Origin: Hexactinellida sp. DTS-2022
Taxonomy: Eukaryota > Porifera > Hexactinellida
Assembly: GCA_028753945.1 (NCBI GenBank)
Contig: JAPNXP010000001.1
Location: 5,074,501 to 5,138,500, forward strand
Direction: 5' to 3'
DNA: 64,000 nucleotides
Shown: positions 46,401 to 54,325 of the stretch, one piece after another
How positions within the stretch are numbered: the stretch's first letter is position 1
Layout of the letters: each line of letters opens with the position of its first letter
The notes under the pieces: model-generated
What the model was told of the DNA's origin: nothing
Databases searched by the model: none
The model's input: the letters and a program-made list of their open reading frames with translations, nothing else
Position numbers and translations under genes: made by a program

Positions 46401-49400
46401 GCAAATACCCCACTGATCAAGACGACGACTTGTTCAAAGCTGTTAAAAAGAACCCTGATGAAATGGAAAAGACGGACAGGTTCATCCATACGGTGTGTCA
46501 CCTCCAGTTCTACAAAGAACGAGTAGAAGTAATTTTGCTATTGCGCGAAATACCAAGCAACTATTCACAAATTTTACAACCGATGAAAGTCCTCAGCCAA
46601 GCCTGTAACGATCTGAATAATTCTGAAAAATTCGTTAAAGTATTAGGACTCGTTCTTAGAGTTGGAAATCACATCAACTCTGGCAACACGCGTGGAAATG
46701 CTGGGGGATTCCACCTCTCGGTTCTTTCAAAGCTCATCACGTACAAGGGCGTAGAACCTAAATTCAGTCTATTACACTTTATCGTTCAACAAATATCTGA
46801 GAGAAATGAAGAGCTGCTCCAATTCTTCGAAGACCTATCAACTGTAGACAAAGCTATTGACGCGTCTGTTGAAGGGATTCTGGCTGAGATAGACCTCATG
46901 AAGCAGCAGCTCAACAAGATTAAGAAGACACGCGAGCTAATAGCCAATAGCAAAGAGGCTGGTAAGTATACACAGTTTATTAGTGACGTGGATGTGTTTT
47001 TGGAATCTTATGAGAATAAACACAAAGAACTCATTACAGAACATAAAAACTTGAGGAATGTGTATTCTCAAGTTCTTGCCAAATATGGTGAAACTGATAC
47101 GGAGTCTGATGAGTTTATGGGATGCATTAATGATTTTATTCGCGACTTTAAGAAGGTTTCTGCTGAACTAAAGAAGAAGAGAGAACTTGAAAAGAAGAAC
47201 CAAGAGAATATCCTCAGAAGTAAATCTACGAGTAACAACCAAGCTGTCAGCAAAGTGCAATCTAACAAAAAAATCAAACACAGTCAAAATTTAAAAAGAT
47301 CCTCTACAGTATGTGCAACTGTCAGGTCACCACTGGAGGATGCAACTAACCAGAATACATTACTGCATACGAGTATACCAGAGATAGAACCACAAATTCC
47401 TTCAAAAGTCGCTGCTGCAGTTGATCCAGTCAGGGCTAAAGCTTGCGTCCCAAAGTATTACAATTTGCAATTGGAAAAGAAAGGTATGTTCAAAACTGAG
47501 TGGAAGGAAAAAAGGTTCATTTTGAGTGACAAACAACTGAGGTGGCTGACCATGAAAAATGAAGACGAAGATAAAGTTTACTTGGGAAAAGAAGCTAAAA
47601 TTAGCCACGATTTGACCGATCCCACAATTATTGAAGTGAAAACCAAGGAAAGAGAGAAGGAAAAGAGAATGCGAATTAAATGTACGTCTGAGAGTCAAGC
47701 TAGTGAAGTAATTGGTGATTTCGAACAGGCACAAAAACTATAGCCTTTATAAGTCTTGGATTTTGCTTATATTTATTTATAATAATTCTGATATAGTATA
47801 CTACGTATATACGTATTACCAATAATATTGTATATTCGTACTTTATATTATTTTAGCAACTAGGATGTAGTATATTAAGCTGATTATTTCTTTTGTACGT
47901 TCTTTTCATTTTCATTAAATACTATTTTTGCTCTATTTATTGGTGTTAAATTACTACAATTAAAAAAATTGTGACTTTTCACATGGTGCATGGTGTGGTC
48001 ACTTATTATACTATTTATAAAATTTTCTCACAAGGAATTCCATTTCAATTCGCCGATACCAAAAATATCACAAACTATTCGAACGTTATACAATTAAACA
48101 CCTGTATTTCTGAAGAATAATTAAAACTTTATATTCTACTTCAGGGCTTCTCAACATAAGGCCCGCACTAATGTGCACCGATCCTATTACAGTAATGGAT
48201 GTTCGGGAAACCTCGCCACAATTCAGATATGGTTCACGAGTAAATAATTCGGCATGCTTGTTTTACACCATTTAGGCAGTTCTATTCAACAAACAGCTTC
48301 ACCCATAACGTAAATACACCATATCTATAGGCTCGAGATAACTCTAAGTCAGAAGCAGTTGACGCAGACATATCAGCGATGCTGGGAGCAATGCAGAGGA
48401 AACAGTTTGAAGACGAGAGAGAGTCTTCTCTCACCAGTTCTGACAATATTGAGATTGACAGGTAGCTTAGAATCAGTTTAAATATACGTCCATAGGGTAG
48501 GTGTAATTGCACGCGTATTTATATTGGTAGAATATGCTTGATATGGAGAATTTTAGAAAGCTATTAGGTGTATTAATACAAATTCGGAAATTCCTATTAC
48601 GTATTATTCGAATATATTTGAATAATTTCAATATTAAAAAAAATTCGAAATACAGAAATAATAAGTTAGCGATTCTCTGCTGCATTCACGATGCTATTGT
48701 TATTAAGAGAGTCACATATTGTCAGTAACATTTGAATGCTAACACTTAACCACTTAAATGGAGTCGCCAACATTATCGGCCAGATTTCGATATAAAAACC
48801 TGGTTCTACTGACCCAAAATGCGAATTTTAGCTATGAAAACTCACTTTTTCGTTCCAAGAAAAATTGTCATAAGAAAACCGCTGTCAATGTCAGTTAGGC
48901 CATATAAGTATATCATTAGATAATCAATTTGACAGAAAGAACATTAAATGGCGTTTTTTGATGTGTCAGAAGCCTGTGATACAGGGGGATTAATCGGCTG
49001 ATACTTGAATATTATTGCGACATTTTGCAGCAAATTATCAAGAATTTACTCTAAGGGTAATTTTTAAAAATATTATCATTCCTAAAGGTGAGAATTGCTG
49101 ATTAATTAAAATTGTAAAAAATTAAACATTGTGTTTGGGTAAAAATGCTCATAGGAGGACTTCGGGGACTAGATTTAATTAACTTCGTATCAATTTATGC
49201 TAATCGGGTCACAGGTGACAACTCCAGAGTGTCACTTGTGGCAAATACTGAATGGGTGTAGGGGTCCAAAAGCAATAAATTCGCTAAGTACTTGGTACTT
49301 CGTGAGGGGAGGGTGGTGGGTATGCCCTAAAATAAAATTTTCCATGAAGTCACCTATGGGTTAGTATTCTTATATTGACCCCCCCTGTGTGACACTGATA

Positions 49401-50828
49401 TATACAGTGGAGTTGCTTTATTAGCAACTCCCCTATTAGCAATATTGCTTTATTAGCAACCGCTTTTCAGATCCCAAGCGTCATTATACTGTTAATTTAA
49501 TTCCCCTATTAGCAACATTCGCCTATTAGCAACCAGATTTAGTGCTAAACCCGAGTTGCTAATAAAGCAACTCCACTGTACTAGTATATTAGACAATTTT
49601 TCTAATTACAGTTGCACATACATATATTAAATACTTTCCAAACACTGCAGAGGTAATGAATCTAAATTCAATTCGCTTTAACTTTCAGAATTTATAGTCT
49701 TCACAGCTTCATTGAACTCTGCACTCTGATAGAAATTACTCAGTGTCTGCTGGAACCCCGGGTTAGGACAAGCCATTAGTCTTCTCTTCTTCACGAACGA
49801 GGTAGCCTCCTCGCTCCGTACCTTATTCTTACACATAACATACGCTATCACCGCGGTGGCGGACCTTGACCTGCCCTGCGCGCAGTGCACTAGTACATTT
49901 CCAGAGCTGACACGCGCCTCTTCTATAAATAGCACCGCTTCTCTCAGGCTGCCGAGCTCTATTGTGAAGCTAGGGTCATCCACCCAATTCGTTTCCTTTG
50001 TTATAATGGAAAGATCTGCGTTAACTTTCTTTATTAGTTCTACAAACTTAGGTCCGAGTGTAGCTTCGAGTCCTTTAGCAGTATTCAGGATGTGTGTGAT
50101 GTTATTACACTTTATAAACTCTAGGTTGATCACTCCCCTGTACCCGCCTAAATATACAGCCCCTAATCCTCCCTCCCTCTCCAGTATGAGGCTAGGCACC
50201 TTCTCCATTGCCTGTGTGTACTCCAGCGCTTCCAATAGAACAGACTCGCTAACAGACTCTCTGCTGTGCTTTATAACGTCATTGCAACAGTTGACACATA
50301 TGTTCTTCTTGAAACTGTTAGGTCTGAACTCTTCGCAACTCACCTCTCCGCTCAGATGGATCTGGGTATAAACATTAAATTCCTTGCGCTCTGCCATTTC
50401 TCATCAAATAGCGTTTTAATGAAGCTATTCTATTAATTTATCCTAAGTCTAAATACATTAGATTCGCTTAATTGGGTCTCTTTGGATTAGTGTGTTTTGA
50501 CCTAATTTAGTACACAAAATATTGCAAGCCCAACAGTAGTTCCTTTCTGTTGATCCTGTGAAATATAGACCTAATTATCTGGTGGCTCTAGTTACTGGTG
50601 GCTAAATAGTAACATCTAATCAATTTTGCAGGAATTCCAAGTCAGGAAATATTCTTATTTTAAGCATCAATAATCGAGCATTATTCTTTAAGGAAATCTG
50701 GTATACGGGACCGCCCTACATTTACTTCCCAACCAAAGGGAGGAAGTTCCTCTCAGCAAGCAAGGAGGAAGGCTCCCTCATTCAAAGAATCTGTAGACAT
50801 TATCGGGACGAGCGCAGGGAGTCATATG
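37420..50828 (+). CDS. USH1C: Harmonin-like scaffold (HHD-PDZ-PDZ), ten exons traced, 3' end open
   Basis: A cytoskeletal PDZ scaffold. Exons: 37420-37771, 38127-38297, 38613-38780, 39121-39197, 40542-40688, 42174-42336, 42552-42631, 43344-43460, 48331-48461 and 50693-50828. All have GT donors and AG acceptors, and phases agree throughout, giving 514 codons without a stop. Exon 1 encodes the N-terminal helical harmonin domain and the start of PDZ1 (FTIRGGREHQLG); exon 2 continues it (IFITNVLPDSRAHKCGLKPG). Exon 3 starts with GMIPEIRR, like the vertebrate harmonin link after PDZ1. Exons 3-5 form PDZ2 (GIFIHKITPNSKAEELGL, then VGDEIIEVNGKSF). Later exons encode an acidic linker. Exons 9 and 10 are weaker calls. 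A formin and a phosphatase lie within introns 8 and 9. An alternative splice from exon 8 into the formin frame is possible. Confidence 0.8.
38855..39030. mobile_element. Pogo-like MITE in intron 3, worn
   Basis: Starts CAGTAGCTAGTTAATGATGC after TA and has 'gaacacgg' and 'gtgttcgtattcac' as opposed halves. Same wording as the 'GTTAATACGAAC' family. Confidence 0.45.
39405..39911 (+). repeat. Short composite-repeat unit with hairpin A copy 10
   Basis: Begins with a remnant of palindrome B ('tactgtgccgatt'), then 'ctccgtagatggtgccctg' and 'cacctggggttacgat', and ends with a diverged hairpin at 39789-39911. In the hairpin both arms carry matching changes: 'agcattttcttttggaggca' at the left pairs with 'tgcctccaaaagaaaatgct' at the right. 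This short copy shows the minimal order: palindrome B, body, hairpin A. Confidence 0.7.
40300..40484. mobile_element. Pogo-like MITE, 'CTCCGCTTAAT' family, copy b
   Basis: Ends CAGTCAACTCCGCTTAATCG and AATTAAGCGGAGTTGACTG, both flanked by TA. In intron 4 of the harmonin-like gene. Confidence 0.85.
41054..41173. mobile_element. hAT-like MITE, 120 bp
   Basis: Ends CAGGGCCGGATTA and TAATCCGGCCCTG, perfect inverted repeats; flanks GGTCTTGT and AGTCTTGT differ at one position of eight. It contains 'gtaggccctaggcac' twice. In intron 5 of the harmonin-like gene. Confidence 0.8.
41858..42022 (-). mobile_element. Helentron-like fragment in intron 5
   Basis: Contains 'tctcggtcgctcgcgaca', 'ttcgtgttgagcatacttattta' and 'aatccggacaaacaaataaaca' in the same order as the elements at 56815 and 62881, but with only one copy of the internal repeat. 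Confidence 0.55.
42710..42881. mobile_element. TA-flanked pogo-like MITE, 'GTCAGGTTC' family, intact
   Basis: Ends CAGTCAGGTTCTTTTATTGT and CCACCTGACTG, both next to TA; internal opposed 'ttcataataa' motifs. Intron 7 of the harmonin-like gene. Related to the interrupted copy at 34022. Confidence 0.8.
44018..47743 (+). CDS. PH-domain formin (PH-FH2-PH), nested in a harmonin-like intron
   Basis: An actin-nucleating and elongating protein of 1241 residues in one uninterrupted frame. Order: a possible PH-like fold at about 104-188, a PH domain at about 242-346 (LEKQGHGKGAFSWPIRYVEI), a charged linker, three short proline phrases instead of a real FH1 (PDPPPN, PKCPPN, PLPPPN; about 600-660), FH2 at about 681-1060 (VDMKPLNWSKIGMK, MGIDIFLRK, GLVLRVGNHINSGNTRGNAGGFHLS), a basic coiled tail and a second PH domain at about 1145-1238. 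This fits the PH-containing formin subtype described in invertebrates. The ATG has A at -3; the frame stays open upstream for only about a dozen codons, including an 'ag' that could accept a splice from the PDZ exons. Confidence 0.9.
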   Translation: MSLNTMNRIRTFTSIKKKDHLISSPTSATSSTMTTTPQRLSNLDERLVNSMSPNDLAIHLGCLVKAGKLDQSVAMDRFSELSQSLPAFQAPVMSPDDLTDLSYRVQLKNVQHKYTLKFDLKTKGINLYFRGKCKQKIRYDEDVKSFEADEDNTFILKTTSLDIMEFEAEGLEEKNAILNVLERFEQERRSAEETDSNKASKMSEDQNEETDKVTVLPEGGRRARGSRMNLMESLRVPVYKQSLKEGDLEKQGHGKGAFSWPIRYVEIKPGQLAYYKPSNKKQPLNILTLDQSVLIDYTSEGFEIKLPPKRGESSNDRSYNFRVSRGPGDFPREVAEWSHAIELAIHGTNEKEIIKSICATQGEDVSSRTLTGLRRISDGSKPARRRSYVFQKSIKRSKNPSDSNPEPVPNVDLDDASIAKLLCQLKQQINHLLLLSEELKSDRVKNVFDNLSEICKFMESQVRGNPDDTLPFQPLNRIGSISVDSPTSDNISTHKLGKLENLEDTLTHSIKPENVLHDDDMQSTQDEDLAVTTVTAETTIADFKRELSTIHSVNENVSIGPRDANQKSQSPKEGLSPTHSAPVEPMPVEEPIDPVLLSKIPDPPPNLQETIDYFLLIENVPTGDTRIPKCPPNMPEANKYIKKVILGIADIPLPPPNLPMVDAILGIDSFNAIIPENSVRKVDMKPLNWSKIGMKQVKNNSMWIKQMDDINLDIDKLECLFKEVKMSANKKKLMKEKPKRELLLDDKRAMGIDIFLRKTRFNFEDLDEILNNAMESCENNGDKIYLQLEELEDLSKYPTDQDDDLFKAVKKNPDEMEKTDRFIHTVCHLQFYKERVEVILLLREIPSNYSQILQPMKVLSQACNDLNNSEKFVKVLGLVLRVGNHINSGNTRGNAGGFHLSVLSKLITYKGVEPKFSLLHFIVQQISERNEELLQFFEDLSTVDKAIDASVEGILAEIDLMKQQLNKIKKTRELIANSKEAGKYTQFISDVDVFLESYENKHKELITEHKNLRNVYSQVLAKYGETDTESDEFMGCINDFIRDFKKVSAELKKKRELEKKNQENILRSKSTSNNQAVSKVQSNKKIKHSQNLKRSSTVCATVRSPLEDATNQNTLLHTSIPEIEPQIPSKVAAAVDPVRAKACVPKYYNLQLEKKGMFKTEWKEKRFILSDKQLRWLTMKNEDEDKVYLGKEAKISHDLTDPTIIEVKTKEREKEKRMRIKCTSESQASEVIGDFEQAQKL
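47744..48330. other. Intergenic/intronic, no gene seen
   Basis: Formin 3' region and the remainder of intron 8 of the harmonin-like gene; AT-rich, nothing else recognised. Confidence 0.4.
48982..49387. mobile_element. TIR element with CAGGGGG ends, copy 2, 406 bp
   Basis: Inverted relative to the copy at 30448-30889. It begins 'cagggggattaatcggctgatac' against 'cagggggggggtcaatcggcagatac' of the reverse strand there. Flanks TGTGATA and TGTGACA differ at one of seven positions. Confidence 0.7.
49405..49578. mobile_element. Pogo-like MITE, 'GTTGCTTTATTAGCAAC' family
   Basis: A perfect 24-bp inverted repeat begins CAGTGGAGTTGCTTTATTAG; TA on both sides. The interior repeats 'ccctattagcaac' several times. 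Confidence 0.88.
49678..50397 (-). CDS. Dual-specificity phosphatase with N-terminal Cys/His motif
   Basis: A cysteine phosphatase of 239 residues, intronless. The catalytic loop is HCAQGRSRS (Cys172, Arg178), preceded by the general-acid region NWVDDPSF (Asp140 or Asp141) and the typical VYLGGYRGV substrate-side segment (81-89). The following SATAVIAYVM helix and the PNPGF near the end are characteristic of DUSPs. The N-terminus carries Cys21, Phe24, Asn27, Phe29, Cys34, Cys37 and His44 in a spacing (C-x2-F-x2-N-x-F-x4-C-x2-C-x6-H) seen in small motifs of some actin-associated proteins; zinc binding is my inference. It lies antisense within the predicted ninth intron of the harmonin-like gene. 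Substrate unknown. Confidence 0.9.
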   Translation of the reverse strand: MAERKEFNVYTQIHLSGEVSCEEFRPNSFKKNICVNCCNDVIKHSRESVSESVLLEALEYTQAMEKVPSLILEREGGLGAVYLGGYRGVINLEFIKCNNITHILNTAKGLEATLGPKFVELIKKVNADLSIITKETNWVDDPSFTIELGSLREAVLFIEEARVSSGNVLVHCAQGRSRSATAVIAYVMCKNKVRSEEATSFVKKRRLMACPNPGFQQTLSNFYQSAEFNEAVKTINSES

Positions 50829-51410
50829 GTACGTATTAATTTAATATTAATTACATTCATATTGTTTGTATACCGTATTGCTTCGAATAAGCGCCCTGAC
50901 GCTTATTGTTTTCACAAAATAAATAATTATCCTAATTTTTTTGAAAAATCCAGAAAATAATATTTATGTTGGTTCTAATGGTCAGCATACCGACAGTATA
51001 CCCGGCGCGTATTCAAGCCCCCGACGCTTATTCGAGGAAATATGACATTATATACGTAGTTACGTACGTACGTACGAGTGAAATAATGGATTACTACAAA
51101 GTTAATTATATATGTAACTAATAAATTTGATAATAGAGTTTGATAATGATTGACTGTATATATTTATTATTTGTCGCCAACCATCACATAAAGATTCATT
51201 TGACACTGAAATGAGACAGAGTCATGTTTAACAATTGTCTAATACGTGTAGTCTGAAAATGAAGAGGTTTAGTGTTAGTAGCCACAGCTAAAAAAACTAG
51301 CCACAGCTTTCCTAGTTTTAACTCCAAATTTGGTGCGCTAAAATATTAAATATCAATCAGATTAAGCTGTTCAAAAGAATTATTTGATTAAATGAGCTAT
51401 ATAATACATA
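50829..51410. other. Repeat-like spacer
   Basis: Opposed phrases 'ccgtattgcttcgaataagcg' (50873-50893) and 'cgacgcttattcgagga' (51022-51038) suggest a further worn MITE. No gene is supported, though a plus-strand frame from about 50955 is open for some 55 codons. Confidence 0.4.
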
Positions 51411-51594
51411 CAGTCGACTCCGCTTAATAGAGCCATCAGTTAATAGATTTCTCCGCTTAATGGGGTCAAAATTTGCCAGGATTTATAGGACGGAATGACA
51501 GTTGGGCTTAAAATATTTTCGGTTAATAGATTTCTCCGCTTAATCGGGTCAAAGTTATCTGGTCCCGAGGTTACTCTATTAAGCGGATCGACTG
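51411..51594. mobile_element. Pogo-like MITE, 'CTCCGCTTAAT' family, copy c
   Basis: Ends CAGTCGACTCCGCTTAATAG and ATTAAGCGGATCGACTG, TA on both sides. Confidence 0.85.
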
Positions 51595-51623
51595 TACTTC
51601 TAAATTAAAGAATATTTAGAATA

Positions 51624-51782
51624 CAGTAGAACCTTGTAAATATGAACACAGTTAATAAACGAACACTATTCCAGTCCCCTTCAAAGCCTTTTGAATACAA
51701 ATGACACCTGTTAATACGAATTAAGAATAAGGCGAACACATTTTGTCGGTCCCCTTGTGTTCGTACTAACGAGGTTCATGTG
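51624..51782. mobile_element. Pogo-like MITE, 'GTTAATACGAAC' family
   Basis: Starts CAGTAGAACCTTGTAAATAT after TA; the right half is 'gtgttcgtactaacgaggttc', worn at the last bases. It contains 'ttccagtccccttcaaagcc', shared with 34800. The same type of right end occurs at 42497-42516 and 43083-43106 within introns of the harmonin-like gene. Confidence 0.7.
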
Positions 51783-51924
51783 TAATTATGTGGCAATACA
51801 CACTGCATTTGAAATATACTAAGCACGTACGTGCACAATAACTGAAAGCATTTATTATTCAATATTCGATATTTCAAAGCATTATCATTAAATGAATGAA
51901 TAAATATAACAATTCAAAAAGTCC

Positions 51925-53493
51925 TCAAATAGCACAGCTACATACTCCTAGCTGTGTCACAGTGTTATTGCGAATGACATCGTTCCACGTTGTATTCTGC
52001 ATACGAGACACACAGCACACACTAGTCATGTTACCAGACTTGGTAAGAACTGTCTCATTGAACGGGAATGCCAATAGACTTCCAGCAGCTAGTCCGATGA
52101 ACAACATAAATATGCCGATAGTACCGCCGCTCTCCTTGTCGTTAGCTTTTAATTTCTTAGGAATTAGCACAAGTAGTATAGAAGTAAAATAGCCATTAGT
52201 TACTCCGAACGCAGCCACAACTATTAGAAATATTGGGAATCCTATCTGGAATGGTACAATAGGATGAGAAATCGGGAATATGAATATAGCGAAGAGCGGT
52301 ATGAATACAACTCTAGGTAAGCTAAAGAGGAGTAATATCAGGTTGTTGCACTTCACTGGAATCAGTGCGAACCAGCGCGTGAAGAAATCAAACAGTACAA
52401 ACACACATAGTGTTATTATAGGCCCCCAGTCGCATAGCTGAGGTTCACACGAGTAGGCAGCAGTAAGGAATGTAGGGAATAGGAACAGTGTTATCAACAT
52501 AGTGAATAGTATGGTGAGCTGGAGCTCCCAGGTCCTTTTGAATATAATAGCTTTCTTCTTTAATGTAAGTTTTAAAAGCTGAGTATATTTACCCAAACTA
52601 CTAAGCTTCAGTCGCTGTGTCTTGGAGAGAGGACTATCCTCACTGATTAGGGTTGGGATCCGACCTGAAATGACCGACTCATCTTCATCCTCAAAGCTGT
52701 CCCCTCCCTGCTGCTCCAGCACCCTATACTCTACCAGGAAGTTATCCCGGGCTAGTTTCAGCCAGTAATTTGTGTAGCTGTGAGATAGTATGAACCTCAG
52801 CACTCCCACACTGGCCAGCATTACTAATATAGTGATTGATATAAATAGAATTGTATATAAGTTAGCACAGGAGCCCACAGGTTTCAGAAGTCTCGTTCCC
52901 ACTCTGAAACAAGCAATGATGAGACTAGACACAGTCTCTCCTACCAACAGTGCCTGTGTGTATTGAAACGGCAGCAAGCTGGACAGTCCATAGTAGGACG
53001 GCTGAATTATGCCTGATCCGATTCCTGTTATGAAACCAGCTATGAGCGGGACATACCCTATGTAGGGAGGGACAGAGTCAAAGAACCCTAGCGAAGTTAG
53101 GACAGTGAATATCAGGAATAGAACGAGAGCTACGACGAACAAGATGTGTCCGGTTAAGAGACGAGTCGATATGGAGACACGGTCTGCTATAAGGGTGGTG
53201 ATAAATGCAAATAATAAACTTGTACAAAGAATGATAGCAATCATTGCCCAGTATAGAAGCTTCAGCTCACAGAACTTTTCCTGATAAAAGTCCACTAAAA
53301 ATACAAATGCATTGAATGGGAAGAGGATAGCTGCTCCTTGAAAGATAAATGACAAGTATACTAGTTTGTATTTATCTTCTGGATTGTTTATGATAGTGGT
53401 ATCTGTGATGGGAAGCTCTTGTACAGATATCTTGAGTCCCTTTCCGCTGATACTTAAGCTACTCTTATTACTCACGTGTAGTGAAGAACTCAT
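51925..53493 (-). CDS. Equilibrative nucleoside transporter family (SLC29-type)
   Basis: A 522-residue integral membrane protein with about eleven hydrophobic helices, a short N-terminal cytoplasmic tail and a long acidic loop between helices 6 and 7 (about res 260-310), the usual ENT layout. ENT signposts: LFPFNAFVFLVDFY in helix 1, GFITGIGSGIIQPSYYGL in helix 4, and the FVLFDFFTRW equivalent of the family NxxDxxGR signature in helix 8, here varied. The family moves nucleosides or organic cations by facilitated diffusion. It is intronless with ATG at 53493. The Cys-rich extracellular tail (CCVSR...CSCAI) is unusual. I cannot choose between ENT1/2-like and ENT3/4-like types. Confidence 0.9.
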   Translation of the reverse strand: MSSSLHVSNKSSLSISGKGLKISVQELPITDTTIINNPEDKYKLVYLSFIFQGAAILFPFNAFVFLVDFYQEKFCELKLLYWAMIAIILCTSLLFAFITTLIADRVSISTRLLTGHILFVVALVLFLIFTVLTSLGFFDSVPPYIGYVPLIAGFITGIGSGIIQPSYYGLSSLLPFQYTQALLVGETVSSLIIACFRVGTRLLKPVGSCANLYTILFISITILVMLASVGVLRFILSHSYTNYWLKLARDNFLVEYRVLEQQGGDSFEDEDESVISGRIPTLISEDSPLSKTQRLKLSSLGKYTQLLKLTLKKKAIIFKRTWELQLTILFTMLITLFLFPTFLTAAYSCEPQLCDWGPIITLCVFVLFDFFTRWFALIPVKCNNLILLLFSLPRVVFIPLFAIFIFPISHPIVPFQIGFPIFLIVVAAFGVTNGYFTSILLVLIPKKLKANDKESGGTIGIFMLFIGLAAGSLLAFPFNETVLTKSGNMTSVCCVSRMQNTTWNDVIRNNTVTQLGVCSCAI

Positions 53494-54325
53494 TGGAACC
53501 TCTATCGATCGATATATTTACACAATCCTTATATATTTGAGTGAATAAATGTTTTTGTATTCTAGTTATAATTCTACAGCTATTATAATGTGCATAATCG
53601 TTACAATAAAGTATGAACTACCAGGTTAGCTCGTGGGAATGGGAATTCTCATCTGAATGGGAACAAATTTGGGAATCTTGTAGAATATCATATGGATATC
53701 ATATTGTATATGTTTGTCTACAACCTGCTGGACTTTAAATACAATTTATCAATAGTTAATAATCCCAAGCCAGTCTTAGGGCTTTAAACGTTCTCGAGTT
53801 TTTTCCAATCTGAACCCTCTGGATATGGATATGAGCTTATTATTAGTATATAGTACAAATACCTTTATGTGAGAGAGGGCAGCAGATATACACAGATTCT
53901 TATTCTACACATTCGAAATATCCATTGCAGAAGCCTTCACCCCTTTTAACTACTGATTAGGTTGGAATTACAATCCAATGCCACTATGTGCCACTTGTTC
54001 CTACCTTATACCATGTAGACAATTGGAAGAATGCTACATTGTGCCAGCGGTTGATAATTTGCAAAATAATCAATGTGTTATTGAGTTGAAAGCTTCTACA
54101 AAGGTTAATTCGGATGCGTTTAATACGATTCTGAAATCAAAATGACCACATCTCATATAATTTGAATGCATTAGCGTATAATATTATACTTATATAGTAG
54201 GTAGTACTATTTCCAATGGGAATTTTTGGGTGTACGAATACTTTTGGCAGGGGATGTATGTACAATAACAACACTAAAAATTCAACGCAAATAAAAGGTA
54301 AAATATTATATTATTTATGCTAGAT
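53494..54325. other. Intergenic, no gene seen
   Basis: AT-rich. 53630-53690 repeats 'tgggaatgggaa' and resembles the ends of the hAT-like element at 23079. No open frame worth calling. Confidence 0.4.
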
